Shown here piece by piece: positions 45,449 through 55,874 of a DNA stretch of 64,000 bases; positions within the stretch are counted from its first letter, which is position 1, and each line of letters starts with the position of its first letter. This stretch comes from Adiantum capillus-veneris (lineage: Eukaryota > Streptophyta > Polypodiopsida > Polypodiales > Pteridaceae): the NCBI GenBank assembly GCA_014529385.2, contig CM043966.1, forward strand, positions 110,466,808 to 110,530,807. The letters are read 5' to 3'. Under the pieces are notes generated by a model. That model saw only the letters and a list, made by a program, of their open reading frames with translations, did no database searches and was not told where the DNA came from. A program made the translations under genes and the position numbers.

Positions 45449-47083
45449 TCGTCCAGGAGGACTTAGACTAGGAGGGGGGGAGGTATACAGATATACAGGA
45501 GCTACAAAGCAGCTACAAGCGACAAAAAACAAAGAAAAACAAAAATTATATTACAAGGGCAGTGTCTTACATGATTTTGCAATTTTTATGTTTGATTGCG
45601 GATATTAATAATATTTATGTCCTTATATACCTTGTTTTGCAACAAAAAGAGATCAAATGATGAATTTGGGTCTCTAAACGTGTAAATATCACTAAATAAG
45701 AGTGTTTTTGGAGCTAAAAAGTGGTAATCCCAGTCCAGAAATCACAAATAAGTGTATATTCATATACACAGGGTTACTAGCTATTTATTGTGTATGTTTG
45801 GAATTTTTTGGCTTCAATTTGCTATTTTCTTTTATTTTTTATGATTTTCTTGATAAAAGTAAAAGAAAAATAAAAAAGCAGGTGAAACGAGATCAGAAAA
45901 AAGAAAAGAATAGATGGTGATGATCCTAATGACAAGGGCAACCCATGGTAAAAATTGAGTACAATTCGGGAAAAGTTGCGGAAAGCCCGAAATGACAGAA
46001 TTTTGGCAAAGTGGACAGATTTCTCAGAAACAGGTCAAACGGAGTCCAAATTGAGAAATTTCAAATCCTAAAGTGCATTTCACGATGAGATAGGAGCACA
46101 TGTCAAATTTGGTAACAAGTGATCCGGGAAGTCTGAAGTTAAGTATTTTTCACATCACTTTCAAACTCATTTCCACTATTACCTTCTTGGAGAGAGCAAA
46201 GAGCACACAGGAGCATCCAACCTTCTACAACCTTCTACGACTGCTACGAGAGCTCAGAGGACACCAGACATGAGAGGTAGACTCGTTGCCATAAGCTTTT
46301 GATGATTATCATTAACTTTTGTCGTGAAAACTGACCAAAACCAAGAAACAAGAGCAGACGGGGAATGCGATAGAATGCTAGGTAGTGGCACAACCGCCTA
46401 ACCAAACCTTGCAAGAACTTATAGGTGGGTTACCCTAGTATAGAAGATGGGTTTCTAACACTCAAAGCTCAAGAAAGAACGACTGGAAAAACCCTAGGTC
46501 AACAGAGCCTGCAAGAGGCAAACAGGAAAAAGTTGTCGAAACGACACAAAACTTCTCAGGAAGTTTAACAACATCGAGGGCAATGCAACCATGGAGTATC
46601 TCCAGGTTTGGACCACCAAAAGTGGGTCAAAACAACCGATTCGACGACAGACACACAAAGCGTCATTTTGGCATAACGGCTGAAATTGACGACTGAATGA
46701 AATGAAACTTCACAAGCAGCTTCAAATATACATGGATGACTTATGTTTGCAAGCAAAACCCAAAAGAAAGCTGATTCACTTACCGATGGTGAAAAAGACG
46801 CTTTCGGGCAACCAAAAGGAGAAAGATGGAGAACCGGGAGCCAAAGTCAAGTTCAACCAAATAGATGGCTTCACAACATATCCAATGAGCTGGAAATGCA
46901 ACTCTCGAGAATAAAAGTTGAAGAAATTCAACTCCAAGGCAAAAAGACGACTTCGAAGACTGAAATGCCTATAAGGGGGCTTTTTAGCTAAACTGATGAC
47001 TTTTTAAGTTGAAAACTAGTTAGAAGGGCTTAGGGCACTAGCACAAAGCATTCTTTGCACAAAAAGACCAACATTTCAAGAAA
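45449..47083 (+). other. Spacer between PR2 ORF and palindrome block
   Basis: About 1.6 kb without a conserved gene. The AT-rich start (45470-45900) may carry the pol 3' end; a G-rich run (aggaggggggagg) follows the stop codon at about 45471-45484. Bases 45960-46560 match the corresponding spacer of copy 1 on the minus strand. Bases 46724-46746 are identical to the YMDD-coding segment of the RT (41688-41710). Open frames at 46702-46991 are not conserved in copy 1. Confidence 0.55.
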
Positions 47084-48094
47084 AGACATCATACGCGTAC
47101 GATGTCTCACAGCATGAATTTCACATCCATTTCAACATTTGAGTGCATAGCCTCATTCCACATGTTAATCACATCCTATGAACCAAGTATCATGGGAATT
47201 GGAGTTAGAAAACCCAAGGAAAACCAAAAAGACGCAAAGTAGGCCATAAAATTGATTTTTGGTCCTAATTTTGTCAAAATAACTCCAAACTCATTGAAAC
47301 TTTGTAGGATTGTTGATTAACACATCTACAAGCTATCTGGAACCAAAAAGCACCATTTTGACACAAAAGACATCATACGCGTATGATGTCTATTTGCACT
47401 TACAGAGCCAAAACTGCTCATTTGTCATCATACATCCATTATATATATCTAATACATGCTACATATGAAATTTGGAACCATTTGGTCAAGAGGATCACCC
47501 CATTAGCCCAATTGAGGGAAAATCCTTCACTTAAAGCCTATTTTTGGCCCAAATCCAACATACTCAAGTCCAAACCAAGATTTGAGTAGAAACAGTCCTT
47601 CACTAGTACATGGGGAGTCCACAGAACCAATCCCATGCAAAATTGATGAAAAAGACATCATACGCGTATGATATCTCCAGAGCCATTTTTAACCCAAAAT
47701 CTATCTAAACTTCATAAATCCACTGAATAAGCCTATCTAAAGCCAAATCCAAGCTTATAGAGAAATTTGATCCAAAAATACACTAAAAGACATCATACGC
47801 GTATAATGTCTCACTATGTGATTTTGGCACCTCAAGGCTTCAACCACCAAACAGAAGTGATCTACATGCCATTTGAAAGTGAACCATCAAGTTTTATCCA
47901 ATTTGGATCCTAAAATCCAAGTCCCTTTCAAAATTTTGCCAAGAGCCTGAACTGGACAAAACTGGCCAAAACTTGACCAAATGGTATCCAAACTCAAATC
48001 CAAGCATATGATAATCATGTATACACTATCAACTACAAGCACAACCAATATGAAGTCATTTTGACACAAAAGACATCATATGCGTATGATGTCT
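47084..48094 (+). repeat. Five palindromes at 285/135-bp steps upstream of ORF3
   Basis: Twenty-four-base palindromes start at 47084, 47368, 47653, 47788 and 48071 (steps 284, 285, 135, 283 bp, so multiples of about 141). The copy at 47368-47391 is perfect: AGACATCATACG followed by its reverse complement, with an MluI-type ACGCGT centre. The others have one or two changes. The last copy ends 166 bp before the ORF3 start codon. The intervening sequence has no conserved open frame. Confidence 0.92.
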
Positions 48095-48260
48095 CCAGCA
48101 TGATTTTGAGCTCATTTTGCATAGTTTTTCACCTACCTTGCATCCTTAGGCCCTGAATAGCTCATGTTTCAATTTTCAAGTCATTTGAATAGTTAAAAGC
48201 TTCACTTCGGATTTCAGTACTAAAAAGACGCTAACTTCTAAAATGTGAGTTGCAGGATCC

Positions 48261-51200
48261 ATGGATTCCGCCAAGTCATCGGCAACAAAGAGAAAGAGAC
48301 CGACAATCAAAGATGCTCTTGTAGAAGCAGAACCCTTTGACATTCCAGCAGAAACCCTCAAGCCAACCAAAACTTGGGTGGAGGAAGCAGTATTGGAGAA
48401 AGAGGGAATAAAGATCTACCAGGGGACTTTCAGAGATCCTCAAGGGCAAGCGGTGGATGTACCGATGTGCCCACAGGAATTGGTAGATTATAGCAGGTCA
48501 GAAGACATCAGCAGGTACCTGGAAAGGGCAGACTTGCACAGTTTCTTCACCTCGAGACCATCAGGTGTGGATACAAGAAGAGTGTACGAGTTGGCAACAT
48601 CCATTCAAAAGGATGGAAAAGCCACATTGACAGCCATGGATGGAGAGAAAGTAGAAGTACAGATCACTCCACAGCTCATTGCAGACGCATTGAAGCTGCA
48701 CAACAAAGGGAGCTCGGTCAGGGAAAGAAGGGAGGCCATAGAGGTCTATGGGCCCAAGAAGCAAAATGCAACCTATGGAGATATGGCGGATCCAAGAGCG
48801 GCAACCCTTTGCCGACTGTACAACCAATTTCTTCATGTTTGCAGTAAAAGACCGCAAAAGTATAGGACACCACCCCATGCCATTGCGACCACCATCACAT
48901 GGGCATTAAAGAGCAATATGCCAAAAGAGGTGAATTACGCTCAACACATCCACGAGCAAGTAATTGCCATGCACAACGGGAAGCCAAAGTACATAGGAGG
49001 AGCGGAAATTATGACAAGAATAGCTTATGAAGCTATTGGAGCTAGAGATCAGTGGCCAAAGGTTCCCTCCCAGAATGAGTGGCTTAGAGAAGCCGACGAG
49101 GAGGAAGAACAGCCCGAAGTATCCAAGAGGGTATCCACAAGAGCACGCCGGAAACTAGAAGTAGTTTCAGAACCTGCAGAGGATGTGGACGAGCCGCTTA
49201 AGAAGAAAGTAAAGAAGAAGGTTGCTCCCAAGCAAACCAAAAGTCAGAAAGCGGCAAGAATGGAAAGACTAGTGGAGCAGTTTAGAGCGGAAAGAGCTCT
49301 AAAGGGTGACTTTGAAGAAAAGTGGGTGCCAGACCCCACTAAAGTCGGAACTAGCTCAGCCAGGCCACATATTGATCAATACGATCAATATATTAAAGCT
49401 TATGAGGAGTCAGAGGCTATTCTGGAGCAGCAACCTGTCGAGCCATACACTGAAGAGGAGGTACAACAATTAAAAGCTGAGCTGAAAAAAGACGACAAGG
49501 GGAAAAGGAAAGTAGATGAGTCTACTAAGCCTCAAGAGAAAGATGGGCAAGCCGACAAAGGGAAAGCCAAGGAAGCTGAGGACAGATATCCCTCTATGGC
49601 TGATGTACCAAGCCCTAAGAAGACGGAAAAAATTGTGGAGGAGACCACAGTAGAGGTGGACACAGATGATTTGGAAAAGCCAGAGGCCGAGACCAAAGAA
49701 AAGAAGATAGATCCAGTTCAGCAAAAGAGAAATGATTATGAGGATCTGGTAGAGATAGGATACATCGAAGGAGAGGCCCTTGAGGCAGTTTATGGGATCA
49801 CCCTACAAAAACAAGATGAACGGAGGAAAAAACAAAGAGTAAAAAAGAAAGTGAAGAGAAACTGGACGAACCGAAAGTACTAGAAGAGCCAAAGCCAGTG
49901 GAGGTGGTGGCGGAAAGAGCTTTAGAGTTGACAGATGATGATGAAAAAGACATGCACATGGTGCATGAACTGCTCAGCAAGATAAAAGAAAGGTCCAAGG
50001 CAAAGGAAGTAGAGATTGAGACAGCCAAACAAAGGGAAGCGGAGTTGCAGAGAAAATTAGAGAATGCTATGACTGAATGTGAAAGTCATAAAGCATCACT
50101 CTATGACGCGGAAAACAAGAGAGACGGCTTGATACTCCAGCTAGCCGAGGCTTCAAGAGAAGTAACAAGTGCACAGGAAGCAAGGGAGCGGATAGAGGAT
50201 GAGTTGGAGGCGGCCAAGGATGAGCTCATTGAGCTAAGGGAGAGAGTCGAACTCCAAGAAAGAACAATCACTAGACTCAGGACTACCCCTAGAGCTAACA
50301 GAGCAGGAACCGAACAAGAGGGAGCTATCATACCAGCTTTGGAAGACCAGGTTCGAAGCTGACAAAGAGAGCTGAGATTAGAGCAAGTGCAAAGGTTGCA
50401 CATTGCAGAGGGATCATTGGCCGCAGAGGAGAGGCTCACATTAGAAAATCAAACACTACGGACAGAGAATGAGGCCCTCCGCAAACAGCTCCAAGATCTA
50501 CAAGAGCAACAAAGAAGAGAGACAGAGACACCACAAGAAGAATCAGGTGGAGCAGCCATAGAGCTACCAGAAACTGGAGAGGCAACCACAATTGAAGATC
50601 CAACCCCAGATCAAGAGGTGGCCTTGACTTCAAGAATCTCTGAAGAAGAATAACCGTAGGCTCCATGACCAAATAGAAAAGTCAGCAGAGGAGAGTGCCA
50701 AGGCGGAAATGGAATGGGAGAGAAGACTCCTAATCTCCATTAGACTTCAGGGACTAGACACAAAAGTGCTCCATGAACAGTGGATGCAACCCAGCTTGCC
50801 TTTCCCTTTGATGAAATTTGAAGTGCTAAAGACGAAAAAGAGAATAGAGGAGGAGCAGTATGTCGCTCTTTATGAAGGCGACATCACAAAGGAGGAACAA
50901 TCAAAGAAGATAGTAGATTCACAACCTAGATGGAGGAAAGGTTGGCTGAACAAATACCCAGCCTACCTCATCTACTTGGTGGAGGCACCAAAGGAGATTC
51001 GGGAGGATGCAACCTTCTGCCCGGTGCCAAGAGTCAGAAACTGGAAAGAACATGGCAGGATTGCAGAAAAGAAGCCAAATTGGCTTAATTATCCCAGGAT
51101 GCCAGGACCAAAGGCAGGAGAGAGAATAGGTAAAGCCTACATGGTGAAAACCCTAACGGGCACCATCAAGCTCTTTACTGGCTCTCCTGACCTTTCATGT

Positions 51201-51527
51201 CAGATGCTCAAGAAAATCTGCAGGACTCTCTTAGCTTGCATTGAAGTGTTCGCGCCAGATAAAGCTACGACCTCGAGTCTACTATCGACGGCCGACACAG
51301 TGACTGATATGATGTACGATCTTTCATTGTAGCCTTCTCCAAAAGTGTTACACCTCCTATACCAAAGGATTATGTTTTTTCCTAGCTTCCACATGCAAAC
51401 ATTCGAAGAAGCTTTCTACACCGGCTTTTTCACCCACGAAAGCAAAATATTCGGCCCAACCTTGACCATCGGCAACCTACAATACGAATCACATTTGCAG
51501 ATGCTCAAGATGACAGGTCTTTTTTGA
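48261..51527 (+). pseudogene. ORF3: plant-transposon-type protein with coiled coils
   Basis: The frame 48261-49883 (540 codons) starts MDSAKSSATKRKR, a basic tail. Residues 20-300 hold a conserved domain (IYQGTFRDPQGQAVDVPM, SIQKDGKATLTAMDGEKV, ITPQLIADALKLHNKGSS, VRERREAIEVYGPKKQN) that is also seen in copy 1 and resembles the putative plant transposon protein family. A Lys/Glu-rich acidic region follows. After a frameshift in an A-rich run near 49845 the frame continues at 49898-50362 and 50387-50653 as long heptad-rich coiled coil (for example LQRKLENAMTECESHKASLY). The two parts are separated by one TGA near 50361 that looks like a CGA to TGA change. A second frameshift near 50640 leads to 50709-51332, a unique C-terminal domain (WRKGWLNKYPAYLIYLVE, WLNYPRMPGPK). 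Past one TAG the same frame is open to 51527. Originally about 1,080 residues. Function unknown. Confidence 0.78.
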
Positions 51528-51560
51528 CCAAGCATAAAAGTCATGTCAGGGACGACATGA

Positions 51561-51577
51561 ACACGGAGCGGGGGAGT
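51561..51577 (+). promoter_or_regulatory. Polypurine tract before the 3' LTR
   Basis: The purine-rich word CGGAGCGGGGGAG ends exactly at the base before the TGTTGAGCC start of the LTR. This is the normal layout for plus-strand priming in LTR retrotransposons, and it fixes the LTR start at 51578. Confidence 0.8.
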
Positions 51578-51861
51578 GTTGAGCCAACAGAGGATCACAC
51601 CCACATTTTTGCTCACACTCATCATTTTGTAACCATTGATTGTAATAAATGTCTTTCCGACATTAATTTTGATTTGAGCCATTCATTAAGTAACGGGACT
51701 CAATTGAGTTTCCAGCTTGTAATCTCGAAGTAATTTCACTTGCTGATGTAATTAGTTAGAGATGTTCTCACCTCCAAGGCTGAGGTATATAAGCCAAAGT
51801 TTTTGTAACCTAAAGGAGATCATTATTAATCAAAGTGAGTTTTTGAGCGCCGTGACTGTGT

Positions 51862-51903
<42 letters not shown>

Positions 51904-52536
51904 GTGAGAGTCTTATCTACTTGCTACGCGAGCTACAGAGCCGCCATTGGAGAAGCGACACCGCCATTGTGTTAGCAACGGCGAGAGCTACGCACAAATA
52001 CCAAGAGTGCGCGCTATCGGCTTCTATGTGTGGTAAGTTCCTACGAGCTTCGGTGTGAGTTTTCTTCCAACTCGTGTGTCGGAATTGAGCGTGCAACATA
52101 TCTATAGAACCACAACGAGTAGAGCTACACATTAGTACCATCGGGGTCAAGTTTCGATCACCTGTATTTTTCGGCCTGTCTTCATACGCGTTTACCGCAC
52201 GGAGTGGTTATAGGTTGATTTTGCACTTCAAGTCTTTAGGGTGTTGTTCTTACCTAGTGTATAGACTTCCCCTTGAGTTTGAGATCGATTCAATGATTCT
52301 AGATCTTGTTTCGTATAGCATTCGTTCGTAGTACGGATTTCAGTCACTTGCGTATTTTAGAACTTAGATTTGATTTCCTTAGTAGTGATTGTCATTAGAA
52401 GGTCGAGTAGGTGATTTGACACCCACCTAGTTGTTTCCATGCGCCTGCGGGTCAAGCTCCGTCCTCGTCTGACAAATTATGTTGTTGGTTGAGTTCTCGC
52501 TATTTAGCTTCCGCTAGCGGCGTAACCGCCTTAACA
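51578..52536 (+). repeat. 3' LTR of gypsy copy 2
   Basis: A 959-bp LTR starting TGTTGAGCC and ending CCTTAACA. The ends are inferred from the PPT, from the TG/CA rule and from alignment to the 5' LTR of copy 1. A TATA word (TATATAAGCC) at about 51786 precedes TTTTTGTAACC and a GA microsatellite (51864-51900). The U5-like part carries words shared with copy 1: GAGTAGAGCTAC, TGTTTCCATGC and TTGTTGGTT. A 70-bp match to the LTR start also occurs at 60747-60816. Confidence 0.85.
51864..51900. repeat. (GA)n microsatellite inside the LTR
   Basis: A 37-bp GA tract about 75 bp downstream of the TATA word, at the same LTR position as the 91-bp tract of copy 1. Confidence 0.93.
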
Positions 52537-53300
52537 AGGATTCAATACACCACTCTATCAACAACCAATAGTGGAGGGGGATAATATTACAATAGCTAGA
52601 AAGCAAAAATAGGATGGGAAAGTAAGCTGTGAGGAGAAAAATGCTTCACACCGACCTGAGTGTCCCACAAAAAACATCCTGCAAAATTGTAGACATCTCT
52701 AAGAAAATACAAGAGTGGTCGGTCAGGTGGGCGATAAACACGAGGGTGGACTGGTGGTTGAGGAGACAACATTCATAAGACAATGTGGACAATCCCCCGT
52801 ATCCCAAAGGGAAGTGGGGCTCAATATCAAGGGGTTTGGGATTTAGTCTGTAAATTTAAAAAGAATATAAAGAACACTGGTATAGGTGCTGTTGCACCAT
52901 CCTTTTGGGGTATTTAGACCTGAAAAATAGAGGATAATAGTGCTCATGGTAGGCACAATTCATGTGATTCTACAATGATAGTGTATATCACACATGGAAG
53001 ATCTGTAACACAATCACTCAATGCCCTACTAGAGTCCCCAGTATAAGGCCAGTTGAAAAGGGAACAAATATGACTACTTTAGAGTTGCAAGAATTGGAAA
53101 CAGTAGGCAGAAGATTGCAGTTAAGGAAACCAACAATGTGCATTACTAGCCAAAGTATCAATTCAAGCCTCCTAGAGAATTGAACTGGCAATAACCATGA
53201 AGTCCGGATTGTGCAGCACACTATAGTAAAGACAAACATGCATGAGAAATTCATGGTGGGAACATCTTCCTCACAAGTCCGGTGCGAGAGGTATAAAGTT
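52537..53300. other. Unassigned stretch between gypsy LTR and copia 2
   Basis: About 760 bp with no recognised gene or repeat. A short duplicated word (ACCTCTCGCAATATGAAC / ACCTCTCGCACC on the minus strand, near 53285-53320) lies exactly where the copia integrase reading stops, so the border with the copia element is rearranged. Confidence 0.5.
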
Positions 53301-53860
53301 CATATTGCGAGAGGTGTATAAGGCACTGTACATTGGTGTTTTTTCCCACGACTAGCCAGAAATGCATTAAATTCATGAGACATATACTCCCCCCCTCGAT
53401 CAGAACGGAGGGTGCCCATAGTACATTTCGAGACATTTTCAGCCATAGCCAGAAATTGTTTCAAGCACATAAAAACTTCGGACTTCACTTTAAGCAGAAA
53501 TACCGATGCATGCCTGGAGTAATCATCAATGAAAGTCATGAAGTACAGGTAATTTCCCAAGGACGGAGTTTGCATGGGCCCACAAACATAGGCTATGCAC
53601 AAGCTGCAACCTGCATGTGGCCCAAACTGAACCATCCTTTGGAAACTTAGAACGCTGCATCTTACCGAAAATACAGCCTTCACAAACATGTTTGATAGGT
53701 GCTTCAAGAGGCGGCAAAGAAGCAACCATATCAGATTTCTGCAAACGCAGCAAACTGGCAAAATTCAAATGACCAAAACGTGCATGCCAAAGTTTTGCTC
53801 TGAAATAGCCCTTGAATCTGCAACAGCATTTGCAAAATTTTGTCCACACTTGTCATACAA
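53300..53860 (-). pseudogene. Copia 2 pre-integrase and integrase core (truncated)
   Basis: The minus strand shows LWHARFGHLNFASLLRLQKS with HVCEGCIFGK (the H-x-H / C-x2-C zinc module of the GAG-pre-integrase domain), then FIDDYSRHASVFLLKVKSEV (first catalytic Asp), GTLRSDRGGEYMSHEFNAFL (second Asp), and then the reading breaks at YTP. The Glu of the triad would lie just beyond the break. Frames shift at about 53530-53690. Confidence 0.82.
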
Positions 53861-54420
53861 AGTGAGCTTATACAGCCCACGGCACAAAAGGCCAAATGCA
53901 ACAATTTCATCACCAAAACTGAGATCATGAATTGTACATCTGTCATCCACAAATTTGACTACAAGTACAAGTCTAGCAAGTGCGGATACAGACAAGAGAT
54001 TCTTCTTGATCCCAGGTACATAAAGTGCATCAACAAGTGTCAAGGAACTGCCATTTGCAGCAATAAGAACAATCTTTCCAACTCCCTGAACCGGATAAGA
54101 GGCATTGCTGGCACAAGTGACTGAATTCCTATGAGGGACAGACTCGAGAGAGGTAAACAATTCACGATGTGAGGTAATGTGCTTTGTAGCACCACTGTCG
54201 AAATACCACACATGTGAATCTGCAGCAACTGACAAGCATGCATCATGGACAACAGGATTGTATGTGCACTCTGCGCTAAAAGCCCATTCTGCATCAACAT
54301 CAGCATCACAGTCTCCTTTCACAGAAGACTCAACAATGGCTGCATTTGTAGTGGAACCACCCTCTTTCTTCTTAGCCTCTTTTGCCTTCAACTTAGGCCC
54401 ACTGCTTGATCAAGTGATCA
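53765..54420 (-). pseudogene. Copia 2 protease
   Basis: The 208-codon minus-strand frame contains VWYFDSGATKHITSHRELF, the copia-type retropepsin active site with Asp-Ser-Gly-Ala intact, then VGKIVLIAANGSSLTLVDAL, YVPGIKKNLLSVSALAR and a linker to the pre-integrase domain. Just upstream (about 54400-54440), FHYCKANDHLIKQW is a decayed CCHC knuckle in which the first Cys and the last Cys are lost. Confidence 0.83.
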
Positions 54421-55286
54421 TTAGCTTTACAATAATGGAAACGCATCTTCTTTTTGCCCTTATCACCAGAATTGCCAGACGAAGTGCTGCCAGCAGAAGC
54501 ATTAGGAACATAAGTTTTGCAACTCGCAGTAGAACCATAAGAAGTGGCTGCATTACTGTTACCACCCTTTCTCTAAGAAGCAATAAAATCATGTTCAACT
54601 GCACGTTGTCTAGTCCTTTTTTTTTTGGAAAGTGACTCTTGCAACAAGAATGTGCATAATGCATCAAACTTGACAACTTCTGGATTTCCTTGGGTCATAA
54701 GTCTCCAAGTACTAGCAAAAGTCTTGTAAGAATCTGGTAAGGCATCAAGAACAGTCTGCACAAGGGAACTGTTTGAAATGACTTCTCCTGCAGAAATTAG
54801 TTACTCATTGATATCCTTGACACTAGCAAGGAAATTGTCCATATCATCTTACTCATGCATAATCTTCGACTCCAGCTCTTTACGTAGCAAAGAAATTTTA
54901 GCCTCATTGCGACTTGCATAAAGACCAGCCAAAATATCCCAAGCCTGTTTTGCAGATGTTGAACGCATGTGAGGAACAATGGTGTGCTTCACAGACAACG
55001 GAATCAATGCATGAGCCTGCGCATCCTTAACATCCCAACGAGCTTGTTCTACCGTAGGCAAAACAACTCTAACAGCAGCAATCCTTGCAGCAAGACCTGC
55101 AACATCCTCAACATCGCCTACATCCTCAGAACTAGGACGTACATCAATGCCCTGCACAATGTTCCAGACGCCCTTTGACACAAGAACATGTTGCATCATA
55201 TAAGCCCACATAGGGTAATTGTCCCCATCCAACGTGTCCTCAGTAGCAAACATCTTGAACACATCTGTGTTGTTGTTGTCAGCCAT
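54410..55286 (-). pseudogene. Copia 2 gag
   Basis: The start MADNNNTDVFKMF at 55286 opens a typical copia Gag. It contains DGDNYPMWAYMMQHVL, a variable acidic segment, WDVKDAQAHALIPLSVKH, AKQAWDILAGLYASRNEAK and SLLRKELESKIMHE. After a frameshift it continues at 54573-54761 (VLDALPDSYKTFASTWRL, a conserved gag word) and 54410-54676. It would form the particle shell. It is broken by a stop near 54850 and by frameshifts. Confidence 0.82.
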
Positions 55287-55631
55287 GGTAAATGCTACAC
55301 CTGATGTGAAAACTGCCCGAAAATAGAAGAAACCGAACAGGAACAACACATGCTATATAGCACAAACCGTAGAAGACTATAAGGCACCTGTTATGCAGAA
55401 TACGGCACTGACAAAAATTCTGCACAAAATGACGAAATTGCCTGTGCAGACCTACCTGTAGTGGAAACGGAGGCCGAAATGTGCCCAAATGAAAAATCTG
55501 AGCAGACCAAGCTCTACGAGTTCTCCCGAAATATTTGTCGACCTGCGAACGCTCGCGAAAGCTCACTGAAATCGGAGAAAGTGAGCAGGCGTGTACTGGA
55601 GCAGATGGCGACTAAGCCCGGGAGGATGCAA

Positions 55632-55648
55632 CCTGCTCTGATACTAAC
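55632..55648 (-). promoter_or_regulatory. Copia PBS (initiator Met tRNA type)
   Basis: Next to the LTR end, the minus strand reads TTAGTATCAGAGCAGG, one change from the TGGTATCAGAGC complementary to the 3' end of plant initiator methionine tRNA that most plant copia elements use. Confidence 0.82.
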
Positions 55649-55874
55649 TGTTGGAATTAGGGTTGCAGTGAAACGCACACAGCTTGGAGAAGATGAAGGA
55701 AGCTCAAGGCACACAATAGAGAGTGTGTTACTTAGTGTGCAATGGAAAGATAGATAGCCCTAGAGTGATGGGCATATATGCAATGCTCAGGGGAAAAAAC
55801 CTCCTCAAGAGGGAAAAAATGCCCCGGCGGTCCTATGTGTTCACACACATCACTACCACATGTATATGGTAACA
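55649..55874 (-). repeat. 5' LTR of copia element 2
   Basis: A 226-bp LTR homologous to 35126-35352 (227 bp). In plus orientation it starts TGTTGGAATTAGGGTTGCA and ends TATATGGTAACA. Shared internal words are CACACAGCTTGGAGAAGATG, GTGCAATGGAAAGATA and CCCTAGAGTGATGGG. Confidence 0.9.

Larger units (their letters stand above)
39151..52536 (+). mobile_element. Giant Ty3/gypsy element, copy 2 (5' truncated)
   Basis: The plus-strand copy starts just upstream of PR1 and runs to the 3' LTR end at 52536. Order: PR1, charged linker, RT with YMDD, RNase H, tandem HHCC modules, integrase, PR2, Trp/basic repeats, spacer with five palindromes, ORF3, PPT, LTR. gag, leader and 5' LTR are missing, cut by the assembly gap. 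The 3' third (43700-51527) is better preserved than copy 1 and contains the longest open frames of the window. RT, RNase H and the HHCC modules contain frameshifts, so it is not autonomous. Confidence 0.9.
53300..55874 (-). mobile_element. Ty1/copia element 2 (5' LTR to integrase)
   Basis: Minus-strand copia element with 5' LTR, PBS, gag, zinc knuckle, protease, pre-integrase domain and the first part of the integrase core. It stops inside the core near 53310; RT, RNase H and 3' LTR are absent. The integrase segment overlaps that of copia element 1 (36476-36852), so the two are separate deletion derivatives of one family and not two halves of one insertion. On its 5' side it directly abuts a chromovirus RT, suggesting insertion into it. 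Confidence 0.85.

Noticed and set aside
47084-48094. CRISPR-like array (palindromic repeats at regular distance)
   Set aside because: The repeats are 24 bp but the spacers are 110-260 bp and diverged rather than unique short spacers. The region is inside a plant retrotransposon and there are no cas genes.
35126-55874. Copia 1 and copia 2 as the two halves of one element split by the giant gypsy copy
   Set aside because: Both contain the same stretch of the integrase core, so they overlap and must be separate copies.
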